From: UBA4717 sp045531795
GTDB lineage: Bacteria > Bacillota > Clostridia > Oscillospirales > CAG-272
NCBI GenBank assembly: GCA_045531795.1
Contig: JAZSET010000028.1
Coordinates: 1-64,000, forward strand
Direction of reading: 5' to 3'
Length of the DNA: 64,000 nucleotides
The notes beneath the pieces are model-generated. The model was not told the origin of the DNA. It saw only the letters and a program-made list of their open reading frames with translations, and did no database searches. Positions 61,219-64,000 of this stretch are shown here, piece after piece (the stretch's first letter is position 1; each line of letters starts with the position of its first letter). Both the position numbers and the translations under genes were made by a program.

Positions 61219-61280
61219 TTGACAAAACAAAAGGTTGTTGTTATAATGTAAGTATAATAACGATAATGATTATCGTTATT
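61219..61280 (+). promoter_or_regulatory. Fur/PerR-controlled promoter
   Basis: TTGACA (61219-61224), 17 bp, TATAAT (61242-61247). Bases 61256-61280 form a perfect 12-1-12 palindrome whose core is CGATAAT-G-ATTATCG, matching the Fur/PerR 7-1-7 site. It lies at the start point, where a bound Fur-type protein would shut off transcription. Confidence 0.85.
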
Positions 61281-61296
61281 GATTTGAGGTGATGAT

Positions 61297-61680
61297 ATGG
61301 AGAGAGTAATAAAACATTCAAAGCAGAGAGATGCAATACTGTCTTTGCTTAAGAGCACATACTCCCATCCAAGCGCTGAATGGCTGTACACGAGCCTGAA
61401 GGAAGAGTTTCCCGCTCTTAGTCTTGCAACAGTTTACAGAAATCTGAATTTACTCTGTGAAATGGGCCTTGCGAGAAAAATCGAGGTGGGCGACGGTACG
61501 GTACGATTCGACGGAAACATTGATAATCACTATCATTTCTTGTGTTCGGGCTGTAGCAAAGTAATTGATGTAAGCGAAAACGAGTTCGGCGGAATTAACA
61601 AAGAGATTGAAAGCAAATATCAGGTCAGAGTCGATACTCATTCGGTAGTCTTTTACGGGAAATGCTCTGAATGCATTTAA
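61297..61680 (+). CDS. Fur-family regulator (PerR-like)
   Basis: 127 residues. Winged HTH at the start (HPSAEWLYTSLKEEFPALSLATVYRNLNLL), the metal site RFDGNIDNHYHFLCSGCSKVIDV, and a second CSEC pair at the end, so the structural zinc is held by four Cys. In PerR the sensing site has two oxidisable His; NHYHF fits. It most likely senses peroxide or iron and represses itself and the adjacent rubrerythrin through the palindrome upstream. GAGGTGAT precedes the ATG. Confidence 0.9.
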   Translation: MERVIKHSKQRDAILSLLKSTYSHPSAEWLYTSLKEEFPALSLATVYRNLNLLCEMGLARKIEVGDGTVRFDGNIDNHYHFLCSGCSKVIDVSENEFGGINKEIESKYQVRVDTHSVVFYGKCSECI

Positions 61681-61723
61681 AAAGTCAATAAAAAATTATT
61701 TTAAATATTTAAGGAGAAAAATT

Positions 61724-62311
61724 ATGAAAAAGTTTGTTTGCTCAGTTTGCGGTTATGTTCACGAGGGAGATTCTGCTCCCGAAAAGTGCCCCGTATGTAA
61801 GGTTCCTGCAGAAAAATTCAGAGAAATGGAAGAGGGCGCAGCGCTCGCGGCAGAACACGAATACGGCGTTTATGCTAAAACAGTAAAGAACAACCCCGAT
61901 ATCAGCGAAGAAGATAAGAAGTACATATTCGAGCAGCTTATGGCTAACTTCAACGGTGAATGCGCTGAGGTTGGTATGTATCTCTGTATGGCAAGAATTG
62001 CACACAGGGAAGGCTATCCTGAAGTAGGCGTTTACTGTGAAAAGGCAGCATATGAAGAAGCAGAGCATGCAGCAAAATTTGCAGAGCTCCTCGGCGAGGA
62101 CCTTGAACCCAATATGAAAGCAACAACAAAGGATAATCTCAAGTGGAGAGTTGATTGCGAATACGGCGCAACACAGGGTAAATTTGACCTTGCAGCATGT
62201 GCAAAGAAGAACGGCCTTGATGCAATCCACGATACAGTACACGAAATGGCCCGCGACGAAGCTCGCCACGGCAGAGGCCTTGAGGGACTTCTTAAGAGAT
62301 ATTTTAAGTAA
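61724..62311 (+). CDS. Reverse rubrerythrin (rubredoxin-ferritin-like peroxidase)
   Basis: 195 residues. The rubredoxin-type iron site comes first (C6, C9, C22, C25; FVCSVCGYVHEG, KCPVCKVP), then a four-helix ferritin-like diiron domain (NFNGECAEVGMYLCMARIAHREGY, EEAEHAAKFAELLG, DEARHGRGLEGLLKRYF). The domain order is opposite to classic rubrerythrin. These enzymes reduce H2O2 and O2 in clostridia. It follows the Fur/PerR gene by 43 bp and is probably in its operon. Confidence 0.93.
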   Translation: MKKFVCSVCGYVHEGDSAPEKCPVCKVPAEKFREMEEGAALAAEHEYGVYAKTVKNNPDISEEDKKYIFEQLMANFNGECAEVGMYLCMARIAHREGYPEVGVYCEKAAYEEAEHAAKFAELLGEDLEPNMKATTKDNLKWRVDCEYGATQGKFDLAACAKKNGLDAIHDTVHEMARDEARHGRGLEGLLKRYFK

Positions 62312-62336
62312 GAACAACACAAAAAAGCATAATTTT

Positions 62337-62372
62337 GGGGTGTTCTGCATTTGTTGCAGAACACCCCTTTTT
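62337..62372 (+). terminator. Terminator of the Fur-rubrerythrin operon
   Basis: GGGGTGTTCTGCA and TGCAGAACACCCC pair, followed by TTTTTC. Confidence 0.92.
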
Positions 62373-62424
62373 CTTTGGGAGACATATCGCTTAAAATGAG
62401 CCACGAGGTAATTGTAGAGAAAAA

Positions 62425-62456
62425 TAACAGGAGCGGAGGGTAGCCCTCCGCTCCTT
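62425..62456 (-). terminator. Terminator of the ferredoxin gene
   Basis: Minus-strand GGAGCGGAGGG-N3-CCCTCCGCTCC (62430-62454), then TGTTATTTTTC. Confidence 0.75.
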
Positions 62457-62515
62457 TACCGGTTATGCGGCAATCATATTGACCTTGTTAGTCTCAATGA
62501 TGCGCTGTATGTAGA

Positions 62516-63217
62516 TTATTCTATGATTCTTCCGTCAGTTGAAATTGTGACAACTCTCCAGGGAATAAATTTTCCGCTTGCTTTGAGGGCATTTTTTGCA
62601 GCATTTTCGATGCCGCCGCAACAAGGAACTTCCATACGGACAATCGTCAGGCTCTTTATATTGTTGTTTGCAATAATAGCAGTAAGCTTTTCGGTGTAAT
62701 CGCCCTCATCAAGCTTGGGACAACCGATGAGCGTAATATGATTACGGATGAATTCATTGTGGAAATTTCCGTAGGCATAAGCGCTGCAATCGGCGGCGAT
62801 AAGCAGGTTCGCTTTGTCAAAATACGGGGCATTTACAGGGACAAGCTTAATCTGAACAGGCCACTGACTGAGCTGGCTCACATTTTCTGTTTTTGTAGTT
62901 GTGCCGCAAGAACAATTATCTCTTTTAATTGCCTTTGAGTTGGTTCCGGGGCAACCGCAGGGAAGCGGTGTAGATGATTTTTGAGCTTTCGCCTTTTGCA
63001 CGGCTTCTTCGTTATAAGCGGGAGCTTCTCTTTCTTCAAAAGTAATTGCGTTAACAGGGCAGGCAGGGAGACAATCTCCAAGACCGTCGCAGTAATCTTC
63101 GCGGATAAGCTTGGCCTTGCCGTTTATCAGTTCAATAGCTCCCTCGTGGCAAGCATTGACACAAAGTCCGCAGCCGTTGCATTTTTCTTCATCAATTCTA
63201 ATTATTTTTCTTATCAT
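62516..63217 (-). CDS. 4Fe-4S ferredoxin-domain protein (FrdX-like)
   Basis: 233 residues. Two 4Fe-4S motifs open it: CNGCGLCVNACHEGA and a second, DYCDGLGDCLPACPVNA. The middle has CGCPG and CSCG pairs, and near the end VPCCGGIENAAKNA. Such proteins are often encoded next to the hybrid cluster protein gene (hcp) and its Crp/Fnr regulator in clostridia, where they would feed electrons during nitric-oxide or nitrite stress; hcp itself is not in the window. AGGAGG precedes the ATG. It is divergent from the Crp/Fnr gene. Confidence 0.82.
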   Translation of the reverse strand: MIRKIIRIDEEKCNGCGLCVNACHEGAIELINGKAKLIREDYCDGLGDCLPACPVNAITFEEREAPAYNEEAVQKAKAQKSSTPLPCGCPGTNSKAIKRDNCSCGTTTKTENVSQLSQWPVQIKLVPVNAPYFDKANLLIAADCSAYAYGNFHNEFIRNHITLIGCPKLDEGDYTEKLTAIIANNNIKSLTIVRMEVPCCGGIENAAKNALKASGKFIPWRVVTISTDGRIIE

Positions 63218-63235
63218 ATCAATTCCTCCTGGTTT

Positions 63236-63294
63236 GTTGACTTTACAACTACATTATAGTATAATAATTATAACAAGTATGTTGTTTTTACAAC
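63236..63294. promoter_or_regulatory. Shared promoter region with two GTTG-N6-CAAC sites
   Basis: TTGACT (63237-63242), 17 bp, TATAAT (63260-63265) drive the Crp/Fnr gene. GTTGACTTTACAAC (63236-63249) covers its -35, and GTTGTTTTTACAAC (63281-63294) lies 45 bp downstream. The two 14-bp sites differ by two bases and are likely operators for the regulator. Confidence 0.7.
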
Positions 63295-63308
63295 GAAAGG
63301 CGGAAAGA

Positions 63309-63968
63309 ATGAAAAAATTTATTCCTGTTTTAAAAAGAACGCAGATGTTTTCGGGTATTGGAGAGGATGAGATCGAGTCGATGCTTTCCTGCCTTGGCGC
63401 GAGGCTGTGTAATTATAAAAAAGGACAATATATACTTCGTCAGGGCGAGCATTTGAGCGATGTTCTTGTCTTAGCCCAAGGAGTAGCACACATTCAAAGG
63501 GATGACTATTGGGGAAACCGCAGCATATTAAATCAGATTTCGGCAGGCGAGATGTTTGGCGAGGCATATGTCGCGCCTGAAAGCGGAACACTTTTGAATG
63601 ATGTTGTTGCTCTTTCTGAATGTACAGTTATTTTCTTTGATGTGAAACGAATGCTGACAACCTGTTCTTCTGCCTGCCGTTTTCATTCTATGGTAGTGCA
63701 GAATATGTTTTTTGCAATTTCAGAGAAAAACAAAAAACTCGTGCAAAAGCTGACTCATATGTCCAAGCGCTCTACACGGGAAAAACTTATATCTTATTTG
63801 TCTGAGGAAGCCAGAAAACAAGGTGCTTCAAAAATAACAATTCCTTTTAACCGTCAGCAACTTGCAGATTTTCTTTCTGTTGACCGCAGTGCAATGTCAA
63901 ACGAGCTTTGCAAGATGCGAGATGAGGGTATGCTACGATTTGAAAAGAATAGTTTTGAATTATTGTGA
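63309..63968 (+). CDS. Crp/Fnr-family regulator (HcpR-like)
   Basis: 219 residues from the ATG at 63309 (GGAAAG before it); the frame stays open upstream to 63111, but that would run through the divergent promoter. The cNMP-type sensor domain is at 1-120 (YILRQGEHLSDVLVLAQGVAHIQRDDYWGNRSILNQISAGEMFGEAY), then the long dimer helix and a winged HTH (FNRQQLADFLSVDRSAMSNELCKMRDEGML). There is no N-terminal Cys cluster as in Fnr, so it may sense NO or redox through a haem or metal. Divergent from the ferredoxin gene. Bases 63969-64000 show nothing. Confidence 0.88.
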   Translation: MKKFIPVLKRTQMFSGIGEDEIESMLSCLGARLCNYKKGQYILRQGEHLSDVLVLAQGVAHIQRDDYWGNRSILNQISAGEMFGEAYVAPESGTLLNDVVALSECTVIFFDVKRMLTTCSSACRFHSMVVQNMFFAISEKNKKLVQKLTHMSKRSTREKLISYLSEEARKQGASKITIPFNRQQLADFLSVDRSAMSNELCKMRDEGMLRFEKNSFELL

Positions 63969-64000
63969 AAAAAACAGGGTTATCTCCCATATCCACTACG

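Noticed and set aside
61742..62404. Cys/Phe-rich frame opposite the rubrerythrin gene
   Set aside because: A shadow of the codon bias in rubrerythrin; no ribosome site and it crosses the terminator.
63111..63308. N-terminal extension of the Crp/Fnr gene
   Set aside because: It would be translated from DNA that encodes the divergent ferredoxin gene and holds the promoter and operators.

Overview
The window looks like a chromosomal piece of an anaerobic, spore-forming, low-to-moderate GC Firmicute of class Clostridia, most likely a gut lineage of the Oscillospiraceae/Lachnospiraceae type. The reasons are SpoIIID, an alpha/beta-type small acid-soluble spore protein and a Spo0A-type effector domain; the GlgC/GlgD pair; a reverse rubrerythrin behind a Fur/PerR regulator; the ylxM-ffh-rpsP-khpA operon; a tandem glycine riboswitch; and many sigma-A promoters with near-consensus -35/-10 boxes 17 bp apart. 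I cannot name the species.

Layout. 1-7.4 kb: an XRE regulator plus Spo0A-like regulator operon, a MATE exporter, an AraC regulator, a MarR-DegV operon with two obvious operators, and the SRP/ribosome operon. 7.4-16 kb: a RadC-like protein, a DinG/XPD-type helicase with an N-terminal nuclease-like domain, then an operon of an RlmA-like methyltransferase, a GT2 glycosyltransferase and a YhaO/YhaN nuclease pair behind a promoter with a palindrome in its spacer. 16-20.3 kb: a glycine riboswitch with a Na+/alanine-glycine symporter, a PLP lyase, a spore protein with a long structured leader, and SpoIIID. 20.5-30.7 kb: RecQ followed by a glycogen operon (glgC, glgD, glgA, glgP, GH13). 30.7-34.2 kb: an AraC regulator divergent from a GH109-like oxidoreductase-fold gene and an N-acetylhexosamine-1-kinase-like gene, then tRNA-Arg. 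34.3-41.9 kb: a secreted repeat protein, a DUF378 protein and a four-gene ABC importer. 42-49.1 kb: an operon for UDP-ManNAcA and UDP-FucNAc type sugars (wecC, wecB, capE, a nucleotidyltransferase, capF, capG). 49.2-50.8 kb: tyrS and a PQ-loop protein. 50.9-57.7 kb: accessory region. 57.7-64 kb: tRNA-fMet and tRNA-Leu, an SLH surface protein, Fur plus reverse rubrerythrin, and a ferredoxin divergent from a Crp/Fnr regulator with paired operator-like sites.

The most interesting region is 52.7-57.7 kb. A TIR-NB-ARC-TPR protein, built like a plant or animal NLR immune receptor, is followed 2 nt later by a membrane protein with three N-terminal helices, a Rossmann/RCK-like middle and a C-terminal segment resembling the prokaryotic RyR domain. 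Upstream lies about 480 bp of hairpins and tRNA fragments, including a 22-bp exact copy of the 3' end of the neighbouring initiator tRNA, as expected of an integration hotspot. My reading is an NLR-like immune or abortive-infection module in which the TIR NADase and the membrane protein act together. The gene architecture is seen directly; the function is inferred.

Other points worth following: a structured leader before the spore protein gene, a sigma-H-like promoter before the Spo0A-like operon, AraC half-sites exactly 21 bp apart beside the GH109-like/NahK-like promoter, and an initiator tRNA with a mispaired T-stem and an unusual discriminator base.
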